A DNA stretch of 64,000 bases from Chromobacterium amazonense (GCF_001855565.1 NZ_MKCR01000032.1:124001-188000); one strand, 5' to 3'; shown: positions 18,159 to 27,302, counted from the stretch's first letter. Notes: a model not told the origin generated them from the letters alone. A program made the numbers and translations.

Positions 18159-19361
18159 ATGAGCAAACAAGTACAAGAAGCTTACATCGTCGCCGCCACC
18201 CGCACCCCGGTGGGCAAGGCGCCGCGCGGCATGATGCGCAATGTGCGTCCGGACGACATGCTGGCGCATGTGATCACCGGCGCGCTGGCCCAGGTGCCGA
18301 ACCTGGACCCGAAACTGATTTCCGACTGCGTGGTCGGTTGCGCCTTCCCGGAAGCGGAGCAGGGCCTGAACATGGCGCGCATCGGCGTGCTGCTGGCCGG
18401 CCTGCCCAACACCGTGGGCGGGATCACCATCAACCGCTACTGCTCGTCCGGCATCAACGCCGTGCAGATGGCGGCCGACCGCATCCGCCTCGGCGAAGCC
18501 GACGTGGTGATCGCGGCGGGTTCGGAATCGATGTCTCTGGTGCCGATGATGGGCAACAAGGTGTCGCTGAACCCGGAAATCTTCGCCAAGGACGAGAACT
18601 ACGGCATCGCCTACGGCATGGGCCTGACTGCTGAAAAAGTGGCGCAGCAATGGGGCGTGTCGCGCGAAGACCAGGACGCGTTCGCGGTGGAATCGCACCG
18701 CCGCGCGCTGGCTGCCATCGACGGCGGCAAGTTCAAGAACGAAATCACCCCGCTGGAAGTGACCTACCGCACGCCGAATATGGAAACCGGCGAAGTGATC
18801 ATCAAGAAGCGCGTGCTGGACACCGATGAAGGTCCGCGCCGCGAAACCACGCTGGAGGGCCTGGCCAAGCTGAAGACTGTGTTCGACGCCAAGGGCTCCG
18901 TCACCGCCGGCAACTCCTCGCAGATGTCCGACGGCGCCGGCGCGGTGATTCTGGTGTCAGAACGTGTGCTGAAGCAATTCAACCTCACGCCGCTGGCCCG
19001 CTACGTGACCTTCTCGGTCAAGGGCGTGCCGCCGGAAATCATGGGCATCGGTCCGAAGGAAGCCATCCCGGCCGCGCTGGCCCAGGCAGGCCTGAAGCAG
19101 GACGACCTGAAGTGGATCGAGCTGAACGAAGCCTTCGCCGCGCAGGCGTTGGCGGTGATTCGCGATCTGAACCTGGATACGTCCAAGGTGAACCCGCATG
19201 GCGGCGCCATCGCCCTGGGCCACCCGCTGGGCGCGACCGGCGCGATCCGCACCGCCACCCTGATCCACGGCATGCGCGACGCCGGCATGAAGGGCCACGG
19301 CATGGTGACGATGTGCATCGGCACCGGCATGGGCGCCGCCGGCATCATCGAAGTGCTGTAA
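18159..19361 (+). CDS. fadA: Acetyl-CoA C-acyltransferase (3-ketoacyl-CoA thiolase), FadA-type
   Basis: A 400-residue thiolase performing the last step of beta-oxidation: cleavage of 3-ketoacyl-CoA by CoA. The catalytic residues are all present: C95 in INRYCSSGINA, H355 in GHPLGATGA and C386 in TMCIGTGMGAAG. ATG 18159 has AGGAG eight bases upstream; the reading frame extends 44 codons further but into the spacer. It follows the fadN-type gene and is closed by a strong terminator. Degradative rather than biosynthetic direction is inferred from the neighbours. Confidence 0.92.
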   Translation: MSKQVQEAYIVAATRTPVGKAPRGMMRNVRPDDMLAHVITGALAQVPNLDPKLISDCVVGCAFPEAEQGLNMARIGVLLAGLPNTVGGITINRYCSSGINAVQMAADRIRLGEADVVIAAGSESMSLVPMMGNKVSLNPEIFAKDENYGIAYGMGLTAEKVAQQWGVSREDQDAFAVESHRRALAAIDGGKFKNEITPLEVTYRTPNMETGEVIIKKRVLDTDEGPRRETTLEGLAKLKTVFDAKGSVTAGNSSQMSDGAGAVILVSERVLKQFNLTPLARYVTFSVKGVPPEIMGIGPKEAIPAALAQAGLKQDDLKWIELNEAFAAQALAVIRDLNLDTSKVNPHGGAIALGHPLGATGAIRTATLIHGMRDAGMKGHGMVTMCIGTGMGAAGIIEVL

Positions 19362-19382
19362 ACCTGTCCGGCTTGACCTGAC

Positions 19383-19418
19383 AAAAACCCCGCCGGGTTT
19401 CTCGGCGGGGTTTGTTTT
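19383..19418. terminator. Bidirectional terminator between fadA and the rhlE-type helicase
   Basis: An 11-bp stem AAACCCCGCCG/CGGCGGGGTTT with T-rich sequence on one side and A-rich on the other. It can serve both convergent genes. Confidence 0.88.
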
Positions 19419-20703
19419 ATGGTTTCGCGGCGGTGATGTCCCCAGCGGCTGTTGACGTTTGCTGGGCCGCGGCTTCGCGCAATTTGTCCTTCTTGCTCTT
19501 GCGTTTGCCCTTGATGCCGCCGTTGCTGTCCGGGTCCGTCAGCGAAGCGGCTGGCATCGCGGGCTCGGTCGGCTCGAAGCCGGCGATCCGCTCGCGCGGC
19601 AAGCTTAGTTGCTGGCGCTTTTCTATCAAGCGGAAATGGGCGGCGCCGTCGGCGCTGATGAAGCTGATGGCCTCGCCGCGGGCCCCGGCGCGGCCGGTGC
19701 GGCCGATGCGGTGGGTGTAGTCTACCGGCGAGCGCGGCAAGTCGTAGTTGACCACCAGCGGCAGCCGGGCGATGTCGATGCCGCGCGCCGCCACGTCGGT
19801 GGCGACCAGCACCCGCAGCTGGCCGGTCTTGAGATCGGCCAGCACCTGGCCGCGCTGGCTCTGGCTGCAATCGCCATGCAGGGCCGCGGCCCTCACGCCG
19901 GCGCGTTGCAGCTTGTCCGCCACTCTGTCCACCGCCTGGCGGCTGGCCACGAAAACCAGCGCTCGGTCCCAGTCGTGCGTCGCCAGCAGATGGCGCAGCA
20001 GCATGGTGCGCCGCGCGGCGTCCACCTCGATGGCGCGCTGGCGGATGTCCGGGGCGGTGGCGGCTGTCTGTTCGATGTCTATGCGCAGCGGTTGGCTCAG
20101 CAGCTGTTCCGCCAAGGCGAGCACGGCGGGCGGGAAGGTGGCCGAGAACATCAGGTTCTGCCGCGCCGCAGGCAGCCGGGCCAGCAGGCTGCCCAGCTCG
20201 TCGGTGAAGCCGAGGTCCAGCAACCGGTCGGCCTCGTCCAGCACCAGGGTTTGGACGGCCGAAAGCCGCAGCGCGTTGCGATCCAGCAGATCGAGCAAGC
20301 GTCCCGGCGTGGCGACGACGATGTCGGCGCCGCCGCGCAGCGCCATCATCTGCGGATTGATGGACACGCCGCCATACACCACGGCGACCTTTAGTTTTTT
20401 CGGGAGGGCCTGGGCCAGATCGCGCAGGATCTCGCCTACCTGGGCAGCCAGCTCGCGCGTCGGCAGCAGAACCAGCGCCTGAGGTTGGCGCAGGATGCCG
20501 CGTGGCCTGGCCAGCCATTGCTGCAGCAGCGGCAGGCAGAAAGCCGCGGTTTTGCCGGAGCCGGTCTGCGCGGTGGCCAGCACATCGCGCCCCTGCAGGA
20601 TGGCGGGAAGGGCGGCGCTTTGGATGGCGGTGGGCTGGGCGTAGCCTTGCTGGAGCGCGGACTGGGCCAGATCGGGCAGCAGGCCTAGGGCGGTGAATGG
20701 CAT
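19417..20703 (-). CDS. rhlE: DEAD-box ATP-dependent RNA helicase, RhlE-like
   Basis: A 428-residue DEAD-box helicase. Motifs in order: Q motif (GYAQPTAIQSAALP), motif I AQTGSGKT (45-52), Ia PTRELA, Ib GG/TPGRL, II LDEAD, III SAT, IV VFVASR, V VATDVAARGID and VI YTHRIGRTGRAG. The C-terminus is a short basic tail (GGIKGKRKSKKDKL), as in RhlE proteins, with no RNA-binding domain of the DbpA type. Likely roles are RNA remodelling in ribosome assembly or decay. It is divergent from hflX and terminates in the shared hairpin with fadA. Confidence 0.88.
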   Translation of the reverse strand: MPFTALGLLPDLAQSALQQGYAQPTAIQSAALPAILQGRDVLATAQTGSGKTAAFCLPLLQQWLARPRGILRQPQALVLLPTRELAAQVGEILRDLAQALPKKLKVAVVYGGVSINPQMMALRGGADIVVATPGRLLDLLDRNALRLSAVQTLVLDEADRLLDLGFTDELGSLLARLPAARQNLMFSATFPPAVLALAEQLLSQPLRIDIEQTAATAPDIRQRAIEVDAARRTMLLRHLLATHDWDRALVFVASRQAVDRVADKLQRAGVRAAALHGDCSQSQRGQVLADLKTGQLRVLVATDVAARGIDIARLPLVVNYDLPRSPVDYTHRIGRTGRAGARGEAISFISADGAAHFRLIEKRQQLSLPRERIAGFEPTEPAMPAASLTDPDSNGGIKGKRKSKKDKLREAAAQQTSTAAGDITAAKP

Positions 20704-20864
20704 GTATTGAAGACAACTATGGAAAAGTGGGGGCTTGTGGCCCGAAGCGGCAGGAGTATCGGCCGCGCCGGTCGAGAGGTCAAGCGATGAGGCTCAACTT
20801 GTCAGCGTGAAGCGTCATTTGCGAGTAATATCCGGGTTCGTTTCCTAAATAAAGCCATCTGCCC

Positions 20865-22253
20865 ATGCAAACAGAAGTCAAAGAGAAGCCCCGTTACGCC
20901 ATTGTCGCCTCGGTGCAGCTGCCGGAAGTCAGCGATGTCGAGTTCGAAGCCTCGCTCACCGAATTGAGCGAGCTGGCCAAGACGCTGGGTTTCCAGGTGG
21001 TGCAGATATTTGTGCAGAAGCGCAACAGTTTTGACCGCACCGCCTATATGGGCGTCGGCAAGCTGGAAGAGATCAGCCAGTACGTCAAGCGCGGCATCCG
21101 CGCCGACGAGCTGGACGACGATGCGCAAGAATGGGACGCCAGCGCCGTCGAGATCGACGCGTTGCTGGTGGACCACGAAATCTCGCCGTCGCAGGCGCGC
21201 AATCTGGAATTGGCCGTCGGCTGCGAAGTGATGGACCGCACCATGGTCATCCTGGAGATTTTCCATCGCAACGCCCGCTCGCGCGCGGCACGCGCCCAAG
21301 TGGAGATTGCCCGTCTCGGTTATATGGCGCCGCGGCTGCGCGAAGCGGCCAAGCTGGCCGGCCCGCAAGGCCGGCAACGAAGCGGCATGGGCGGCCGCGG
21401 CTCCGGCGAATCCCATACCGAGCTGGACCGCCGCAAGGTGCGCGACCGCATCGCCGAGCTGCAGCGCGAAATCATCGCCATGGAACTGGAGCGCAAGACC
21501 CAGCGCGCGCGGCGGCTGGAGCGACAGGGCATCGGCCTGGGCGGGGTATCGCTGGTCGGTTACACCAATGCCGGCAAATCCACCTTGATGCGGGCGCTGA
21601 CCGGCAGCGAGGTGTTGGTGGCCAACAAGCTGTTCGCCACGCTGGACACCACGGTGCGCGCCTTGTATCCGGAAAGCGTGCCGCGGGTGCTGGTCAGCGA
21701 TACCGTCGGCTTCATCAAGAACCTGCCGCACGGCCTGGTGGCCTCGTTCAAGTCCACGCTGGAGGAGGCGCTGGACGCGTCGCTGCTCTTGCACGTGATC
21801 GACGCCAGCGACCCCGGCTTCCAGCGCCAGCTGGAAGTGACCGACGCGGTGCTGCAGGAAATCGGCGCCGATGAAGTGCCGCGCATCCGCGTGTTCAACA
21901 AGATAGACCATGTCGGCGATGAGGCCGAGCAGGCCGCCTGGACGGCGGAGCTGCAGACGCGCTACCCAGGCTGCGTGGTAATGAGCGCCCGCCGGCCGGA
22001 AGAAGTGGCCAGCCTGCGCGCCGCCATCGTCTCCTTCTTCCAGCAGGACCTGGTGGAGGAGGAACTGTTGCTGCCATGGTCGGCGCAGCAATTGCGCGGC
22101 GAAATCTACAGCCACTGCCAGGTGCTGGAAGAACGCACCGAGGACGAGGGCAGCTGGTTCCGCGTGCGCGGCGAACCGGAAAAACTGCGCGGCTTGCGCG
22201 AGCGTCTCAATCCCGGCTCGCAGGGCAGGGAAAAGGAATACTGGGAAGTCTAG
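20865..22253 (+). CDS. hflX: GTPase HflX
   Basis: A 462-residue ribosome-associated GTPase that splits stalled 70S ribosomes. The N-terminal HflX domain (YMGVGKLEEI, then ALLVDHEISPSQARNLE, RTMVILEIFHRNARSRAA) is followed by the coiled helical linker and the G domain: G1 GYTNAGKST (232-240), G2 region TTVRALYP, G3 DTVGF, G4 NKID. It has a longer N- and C-terminus than E. coli HflX (426). It is not next to hfq here, unlike in gammaproteobacteria. The ribosome site ahead of ATG 20865 is weak. Confidence 0.94.
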   Translation: MQTEVKEKPRYAIVASVQLPEVSDVEFEASLTELSELAKTLGFQVVQIFVQKRNSFDRTAYMGVGKLEEISQYVKRGIRADELDDDAQEWDASAVEIDALLVDHEISPSQARNLELAVGCEVMDRTMVILEIFHRNARSRAARAQVEIARLGYMAPRLREAAKLAGPQGRQRSGMGGRGSGESHTELDRRKVRDRIAELQREIIAMELERKTQRARRLERQGIGLGGVSLVGYTNAGKSTLMRALTGSEVLVANKLFATLDTTVRALYPESVPRVLVSDTVGFIKNLPHGLVASFKSTLEEALDASLLLHVIDASDPGFQRQLEVTDAVLQEIGADEVPRIRVFNKIDHVGDEAEQAAWTAELQTRYPGCVVMSARRPEEVASLRAAIVSFFQQDLVEEELLLPWSAQQLRGEIYSHCQVLEERTEDEGSWFRVRGEPEKLRGLRERLNPGSQGREKEYWEV

Positions 22254-22304
22254 GCAGATCATCCCATCAAGGCATGGTTAAAATCGGAATGCCGTCGCCA
22301 CAGA

Positions 22305-22338
22305 GAAAAGCGCCCTGCTTGCCAGGGCTCTTTTCTTT
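22305..22338 (+). terminator. Rho-independent terminator after hflX
   Basis: Stem GAAAAG-C-GCCCTG paired with CAGGGC-T-CTTTTC, one internal mismatch, loop CTTGC, then TTT. Confidence 0.75.
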
Positions 22339-22428
22339 ATCAGGGTAATCTTCCCTCTTGCCAGCGCATGGCGATTGAATGCAAATTCCTTGCTTGAGTG
22401 GGAGTGGAACCCATAAGGAAATGACAAG

Positions 22429-22980
22429 ATGGCGAGCAATGTTGAAATCAAGGCGCGCGTGGCGGATATCGACGCGCAGAAGCGAACAGTCCAGACGTTG
22501 GCTGGGCAAGAGCCATCCTCCCGCCAGAGCCTGAGTATCGCGCTGGAGCGGCCGGATCAGCCCGAGGTGATGGCATTGATAGACGAACTCGATGCCTATC
22601 AGAAGCCCTTATACCCCGCGGAAAGCCATCACGGCGTCGATGTGGAAGCCTTGCTGCGGCCCGAGGTGGCGTTTGCGGTGGCGCGCGATGAAACCGGCGC
22701 GGCGGTGGGGTGCGGCGCGGTTTGGTGCGCGGCGGAATATGGCGAATTGAAGCGGATGTTTGTGCGGCCGCAATGTCGGGGGCGCGGCGCCGCGCGCAGC
22801 GTGCTGGCGTTTCTGGAGCGGCAGGCGCAGGGGCGAGGCTGCGCCGCCATGATGCTGGAGACCGGCATCCACCAGCACGAGGCCATCGCCTTGTACCAGC
22901 GCGCCGGTTACGACTTTTGCCCGCCGTTCGGGTCCTACCGCGAGGACCCGTACAGCGTATTCATGCGCAAAGCGTTTTGA
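22429..22980 (+). CDS. GNAT family acetyltransferase with a CYTH-like N-terminal stub
   Basis: A 183-residue protein. Residues ~34-183 form a GNAT acetyltransferase similar to PapG/AttT-like members: ALIDELDAYQKPLYPAESHHGVD, then a DETGAAVGCGAVW strand, ELKRMFVRPQCRGRGAARSVL (acetyl-CoA binding motif A, RGRGAA) and LYQRAGYDFC. Residues 1-~29 (MASNVEIKARVADIDA...LAGQEPS) do not belong to GNAT but match the opening of CYTH-domain proteins (CyaB/thiamine-triphosphatase type). The gene therefore looks like a fusion left by a deletion that joined the start of a CYTH gene to an acetyltransferase. AAGGAA precedes ATG 22429. Substrate unknown. Confidence 0.75.
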   Translation: MASNVEIKARVADIDAQKRTVQTLAGQEPSSRQSLSIALERPDQPEVMALIDELDAYQKPLYPAESHHGVDVEALLRPEVAFAVARDETGAAVGCGAVWCAAEYGELKRMFVRPQCRGRGAARSVLAFLERQAQGRGCAAMMLETGIHQHEAIALYQRAGYDFCPPFGSYREDPYSVFMRKAF

Positions 22981-22983
22981 CTA

Positions 22984-23664
22984 TCAGGAAGCCTTGCCCA
23001 GGTGCGTGGCCAGCTGGCGGGCGCTGTCTTTGCACCATTGGTCGATCAGAGGCTTGATCAGATCCAACGTCATCTGTTCTTCCTTGGTCTTGCTCTTCTT
23101 GTTCTGCCGCAGGTTGACCGTGCCGGCCAGCAGGGTGCCGTCCTGGGCGTCTTCCAGCTGCGCCATGCTGCCTATCTTCAGCAGATAAGGCTCTTTGCCG
23201 GTGGCGAGCCGCGCCAGGTTGAACACCGCCTTGATCGGCAGCAAGTCCACGGCATCCACGCCTGGCCGGTCTTGGGAGACGGCGGTGACCGCCACGCGCA
23301 AGCGGGCGACGCCGGACGCGGCTTGCTGAGTCATCGCGACGCCGGCCGAAGCCAGCTCGGCCTGCATCCGTTGATGGAAATAAGCGGCAATCGCGTTCTC
23401 ATCGCCGGATTGCAGCAGCTCCCAGTTGCCATCCTTGGCTTGGCGCATGAACAGCAATGGCTCCAGCAGAACGGTGTTGTAGGCTTTCAGATCGACGCCC
23501 GGCTTCAGATACACGCGCTGATCCGGATTGCTTTTGCTTTGCTGGAACGCGCTGAGCGGAACAGTGAACAGGTTTTCCGAGTTCGCGGTTTCGCCGGCGG
23601 ACCAGGCGGGCAGGCTCAAGCCCAGTCCGAGAGCGCAACACAGGGTCAGTGCGGACAGTTTCAT
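22984..23664 (-). CDS. DUF3313 family exported protein
   Basis: A 226-residue exported protein. The signal peptide is residues 1-~22 (MKLSALTLCCALGLGLSLPAWSA). The mature part holds the DUF3313 pattern RVYLKPGVDLKAYNTVLLEPLLF, followed by AAYFHQRMQAELASAG and ARLRVAVTAV. The family is usually a periplasmic or lipoprotein component of unknown role; here there is no lipobox cysteine at the cleavage site. ATG 23664 has AAGGAA upstream. It converges on the GNAT gene with 3 bases between the stop codons. Confidence 0.7.
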   Translation of the reverse strand: MKLSALTLCCALGLGLSLPAWSAGETANSENLFTVPLSAFQQSKSNPDQRVYLKPGVDLKAYNTVLLEPLLFMRQAKDGNWELLQSGDENAIAAYFHQRMQAELASAGVAMTQQAASGVARLRVAVTAVSQDRPGVDAVDLLPIKAVFNLARLATGKEPYLLKIGSMAQLEDAQDGTLLAGTVNLRQNKKSKTKEEQMTLDLIKPLIDQWCKDSARQLATHLGKAS

Positions 23665-23764
23665 CGTCGGTTCCTTTGTTAGTCGATTGAAGTATGCAGA
23701 CATGCTGTCGACAGCATAATTCGGACAGAGGAAATTGTCGCGTGCCGTGTGCGGGAAACGACCA

Positions 23765-23782
23765 GGCCCGCGGAAGCGGGCC
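23765..23782 (-). terminator. Probable terminator downstream of the 65-residue membrane protein gene
   Basis: A 7-bp stem GGCCCGC/GCGGGCC with a 4-base loop, six bases past the stop of the small gene. The minus-strand tail is TGGTCGTTTCC, so the T tract is weak. Confidence 0.45.
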
Positions 23783-23788
23783 GGAGAT

Positions 23789-23986
23789 TCAGCGATGCAG
23801 ATAGGTGAACAAGGCTAATAGTATGATGCAGCAGATGACCATCAGATTCAGCAGGATTTCTTCCTGAATCGGCTCGGAATGGAGCTTGTCGTCCATGCGG
23901 AGCCGGGAGTGATTCAGTTTATGCAGCCAATATTGCAAGAGAGAGCGCGAACTGGGACCTTCGGGGTCGGCGTTGCCGGTTTTCAT
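23789..23986 (-). CDS. Small hypothetical single-pass membrane protein
   Basis: A 65-residue reading frame: a hydrophilic, charged N-terminal half (MKTGNADPEGPSSRSLLQYW...) and one C-terminal membrane helix (LLNLMVICCIILLALFTYLHR). This tail-anchored layout, and a hairpin right after the stop, support it as a gene. The ribosome site (AGGAC about 9 bases upstream) is only fair. I do not recognise a family. It lies between a DUF3313 gene and a GNAT gene on the same strand. Confidence 0.45.
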   Translation of the reverse strand: MKTGNADPEGPSSRSLLQYWLHKLNHSRLRMDDKLHSEPIQEEILLNLMVICCIILLALFTYLHR

Positions 23987-24131
23987 GATGGAAGTCCTGC
24001 GTAAACGAAAATTTATAGGCAGGGATTTTACTCTTTTTGCATATTTCCGCAACGTCTCGCTCCGCAGTGTTGCCCTTTCCGCCACATGGGACAACGACGC
24101 CCTGATTGCCCTCCAGCATCCCGCACCCCGC

Positions 24132-24707
24132 TCAGATGAACTCTCCCTCCGGCAAGCCCAGGTTGATCGTGCTTGAGCGAAACGCCGCGGCGGCGGATTG
24201 CGCCCGTGCGGACAGCAGCTCCAGCACCACTGTTTTGCCAAGGCGATCGCTGCGCAAGGCATGGTTTCCCGAGTGGGCGAGCAACACGACGTCGTCAACC
24301 GTTCTCCAAGCCGCCGCCCGCGCGTAAAACGGCCCCAGCTCGGCATCGCAGGTGAAGGCGGCGATGTCATATTTCCCGCATTCTCTCAGCCAGGCAGAGG
24401 CCGCTGCGACAACGCGCTCGCCCAAGCCTTGCCGCCGATGGCCAGGGTGAGTCGCGACGCAACTGAGGGCGGCCAGGGCAAACGCCTGCCCGCCATGGCT
24501 GACGGTGAAGCCCAATACTGCGGCGTAAGCGACGAGACGGCTGCGCTGCAGCAGGCAGAATGCTTGCGCGTGATATTCCGGCTTGTGCAGCGTGTCGTCG
24601 GGGTCCGGCTCTCCTGGGCACTGGTAGGCCTGGTGCAGCATCACGGCGCATTCGCGGCGCAAGGTTCGCGGCAAGGTCTGATAAGGTTGGGACAGGATTT
24701 CCATCAT
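24132..24707 (-). CDS. GNAT family acetyltransferase
   Basis: A 191-residue GNAT protein. Core pattern: AYAAVLGFTVSHGGQAFALAALSCVATHPGHRRQGLGERVV, where ATHPGHRRQGLG is the acetyl-CoA-binding loop, followed by YDIAAFTCDAELGPFYARAAAW. The start MMEILSQPYQTL (tandem ATG at 24707 and 24704) is chosen because the upstream extension is Arg/Gln-rich and non-conserved. It lies downstream of the DUF2254 remnant on the same strand. Substrate unknown; the fold resembles AAC(2')/NodA-like members but nothing indicates drug resistance. Confidence 0.7.
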   Translation of the reverse strand: MMEILSQPYQTLPRTLRRECAVMLHQAYQCPGEPDPDDTLHKPEYHAQAFCLLQRSRLVAYAAVLGFTVSHGGQAFALAALSCVATHPGHRRQGLGERVVAAASAWLRECGKYDIAAFTCDAELGPFYARAAAWRTVDDVVLLAHSGNHALRSDRLGKTVVLELLSARAQSAAAAFRSSTINLGLPEGEFI

Positions 24708-24786
24708 GTATTCCGATTGTGGTCTTGGGTTGGGGCGGCAAGACTGGGACGACTGCGCGAGACGCCGGATTGCGCGCCGCAGTGTC

Positions 24787-25056
24787 TCAGGCTGCCAGAG
24801 TTTGCAGCGCATCCAGCCGCCCGCGCATCCGGCTCATGGCCTGTTCGGTCTCCGCGGCGATGCAGTAGGCGAGCGCGCCCGGGAAGATGCCCAGCGTCCG
24901 CTGCGTGACCTTGTCGCGGGAGAAGCTGACGATGATTCTGGGCGAGAACTGCATGGACGCCAGCGTCAGCGACATCAGCAAAATGGCGAATACGATGGAC
25001 GCCACGGTCATGATGGAGGTGGCGATGGCGGATAGCATCACCTGGGCTACCTGAGG
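24787..25056 (-). pseudogene. Remnant of a DUF2254 membrane protein gene
   Basis: The minus-strand frame encodes [20 protein letters not shown], then SLTLASMQFSPRIIVSFSRD and TQRTLGIFPGALAYC. This is the conserved middle of DUF2254 proteins (~430 residues), around the second membrane helix and the TLASxQFxPR motif. Only ~65 residues of homology remain (about 24862-25056). The frame then continues into an unrelated ~25-residue tail and stops, and the family N-terminus is missing. It looks like a gene deleted at both ends. The chemoreceptor gene starts in the divergent direction just beyond. Confidence 0.6.
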
Positions 25057-25175
25057 GTCGCTGCGCGACGGGCAGGATGCACATGATATCTGTTTTGCTC
25101 GGCGTGTGGTTGAGATCGGGGCGGCTTCAGCCTGATCTACACTGTATTGATATTCACGATCGCTGGAAGCCGGCA

Positions 25176-26798
25176 ATGGCACTGCGTTTGACGGTGGGGC
25201 GGCGGATTGCCGTGTTGATTGTACTGTCCATTCTCGCTTTTGTGCTGCTGGGCGCGATCAGCTTGTCGCGCCTGCAGGCTGTGCAGCTGCAATTGCGCAA
25301 ATTGGACGAGGTGTCGCTGGCCGAGGTGGACATCTCGCGCAGCCTGAGCGCAGAGCTGACAGGCATGAGGCTGGAGACGGTGCGCCATATCGCCAGCCGC
25401 GATCCGGCGGTCAAGCAGGCGGCGGAACAGCAGGTGCGAGAGCATAGGGAGAACTTGGACAGCTTGTTGGCCGCCTATCATCAGTTGCCGTTGCAGGCAG
25501 AATTGCAGCAGAAGGGCGAGCAGTTCCAGTCCCGGCTGGCCGAATATATTGACGCAGTCTCCCCCTTGCTGGCCGCCTCCAAGGCCGATCCGGATCATCC
25601 CCCTCCGGTGTACAACCCCAAGATCAATGGCGCGGCCGTTTCGATGGGCGCGCTGGTGGAAGACATGGTCAAAGCCAGCCGCGAAGACGCGCGGGCAGGG
25701 CGGCTGTCGGCGGAGCAAGATTACAAGGCCGCGTGGGGACAGATGATCGCTGTGATCGTTGTCGGCGTGCTGGTGTTGTTGGGCGCCGGCTATGTTCTGC
25801 AGCGCTCAATCACCATGCCTTTGAACGGGGCGCGGGATGCGCTTGCGCAAGTGGCGCGCGAACTCGATTTCACCTGCCGCACCGAGCCGGCGGGGCATGA
25901 CGAGATCGCGGATGCGCTGCAAGCGCTGGATTCCTTGCTGCAGACGCTGCAGCGCAGTTTCAGCGAGGTGGGCGGCGCAGTGAGCGGGGTGGCGGACTCG
26001 GCGCGCGGCATGCGAGAAACCGCCGACGAACTGGCGGTCAGCGCCGCGACATCGTCACAGGCCTGCTCCAGCATGGCGGCCTCGGTGGAGCAACTGACTG
26101 TCAGCATCGCCCACGTGCGCGACCGCGCTCAGGAGGCCAGCCGGCTCAGCAGCGACTCTGGGCATTTGGCGGCGTCCGGCGAGCAAGTGATCCTCAAAAC
26201 CGTGGCGCAGATCCAGTCCTCGGTTGAAACCGTCAGCGACGCGGCCGGCACCGTGGAAAAGCTGCGCGACCAGGTTGCGGCGATAGGCAGCGTGACTGAA
26301 GTCATCAAGGGCGTGGCGGAACAAACCAATCTTTTGGCGCTGAACGCGTCGATAGAGGCCGCGCGGGCCGGCGAAATGGGGCGTGGCTTCGCGGTGGTGG
26401 CGGACGAAGTGCGCATGCTGGCAGAGCGGACTGCAGCGGCGACGCTGGAGATCAATGGCATGATACAGGCGATGCAGCAGGAGGCGTTGAACGCGGTGCG
26501 GCATATGAATGAGGTGGTCGGCGAGGTGCGGGGCTGCGAACAATCGGCTAATCAGGCCGGAGAAACCATCACCCAGATCAGCCAGCGCGCCGCCGAGGCT
26601 GTCGCCTTGGTTGGCGAGATCGCCTCTGGGATCGGCGAGCAGGCCGACGCCAGCACTGAAATTGCGCAGCAGCTGGAACGAATCGCGCAGGTTTCCGAAG
26701 AGGGCAGTAACGTGGCGGACACGACCTCGACTGCGGCTCAGCGTCTCAACGCGCTGGCTGCGGAGCTGCGCGCCACCGTATCGCGCTTCAGGGTATAG
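25176..26798 (+). CDS. Methyl-accepting chemotaxis protein
   Basis: A 540-residue transmembrane chemoreceptor. TM1 is residues ~10-30, then a ~150-residue periplasmic helical domain (four-helix-bundle type: [20 protein letters not shown]), TM2 ~190-210, HAMP, and a cytoplasmic hairpin whose tip is [43 protein letters not shown] (split here: EQTNLLALN...GFAVVADEV). It ends without a CheR pentapeptide. ATG 25176 has GGAAG upstream. It is a lone receptor gene with no che genes nearby; the ligand cannot be read from sequence. Confidence 0.93.
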   Translation: MALRLTVGRRIAVLIVLSILAFVLLGAISLSRLQAVQLQLRKLDEVSLAEVDISRSLSAELTGMRLETVRHIASRDPAVKQAAEQQVREHRENLDSLLAAYHQLPLQAELQQKGEQFQSRLAEYIDAVSPLLAASKADPDHPPPVYNPKINGAAVSMGALVEDMVKASREDARAGRLSAEQDYKAAWGQMIAVIVVGVLVLLGAGYVLQRSITMPLNGARDALAQVARELDFTCRTEPAGHDEIADALQALDSLLQTLQRSFSEVGGAVSGVADSARGMRETADELAVSAATSSQACSSMAASVEQLTVSIAHVRDRAQEASRLSSDSGHLAASGEQVILKTVAQIQSSVETVSDAAGTVEKLRDQVAAIGSVTEVIKGVAEQTNLLALNASIEAARAGEMGRGFAVVADEVRMLAERTAAATLEINGMIQAMQQEALNAVRHMNEVVGEVRGCEQSANQAGETITQISQRAAEAVALVGEIASGIGEQADASTEIAQQLERIAQVSEEGSNVADTTSTAAQRLNALAAELRATVSRFRV

Positions 26799-26904
26799 CG
26801 GCTGTTGATGCGTATCATGCTTGGCGCGGATGGCGTAGGCCGACATGGGCGGGCCGCCGTATGCCCGTCGTCTGACGGTTGAGGATGGCCCTGCCGCAGG
26901 CTGG

Positions 26905-27255
26905 CTAGCGTTTGCGCTTGCCGGCCTTTTCACTGGCGCGCTGCGGGCAGGCGGCGCAGGGGTTTTCGCACATGCCGGCGCCGCTCAGCGATTGTTTCAG
27001 CGCGCAGACCGAACGGCGACAGGCGATGAAGCGGATTTGCTGCTCGGCGGCCAGTTCGCGGAAGTGGCGCATCACATTGTGGCCCAGGAAGTCGGTGAAC
27101 AGGATCAGCAGCTCGGTTCCGGCAGGCAGCCGGTCCACTTTGCGCTGGTGCGAGCTGTTGCGGCCGCTCAGGTGGCGGTTGATGGTAATGCCGTAGCTCT
27201 GCAGCACGTCGGGGATGTTGCCCAGCGTGTCGGCTCCAACCAGCATGGCGTTCAT
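26905..27255 (-). CDS. DUF2325 domain protein, probably Fur-controlled
   Basis: A 116-residue protein with the DUF2325 pattern: MLVGADTLGNIPDVLQSYGI, then GRNSSHQRKVDRLP, LLILFTDFLGHNVMRHFREL and ACRRSVCALKQSL. The C-terminus adds a cysteine cluster (GMCENPCAACPQR) that could bind metal. AAGGAG lies eight bases ahead of ATG 27255. A perfect Fur box is 29 bases upstream of the start codon, so it is likely derepressed under iron limitation. The family has no assigned reaction. Confidence 0.8.
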   Translation of the reverse strand: MNAMLVGADTLGNIPDVLQSYGITINRHLSGRNSSHQRKVDRLPAGTELLILFTDFLGHNVMRHFRELAAEQQIRFIACRRSVCALKQSLSGAGMCENPCAACPQRASEKAGKRKR

Positions 27256-27283
27256 GGGACGATCTCCTTCAGTGATTTTTGAG

Positions 27284-27302
27284 AATGATAATAATTATCA
27301 TT
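27284..27302. promoter_or_regulatory. Perfect palindromic Fur box
   Basis: AATGATAAT-A-ATTATCATT, a 19-bp palindrome with 9-1-9 symmetry and the GATAAT/ATTATC hexamers of the Fur consensus. It lies in the divergent gap, 29 bases from the DUF2325 start codon and 117 bases from the binding-protein start codon, so the minus-strand gene is the more likely target. Confidence 0.85.
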
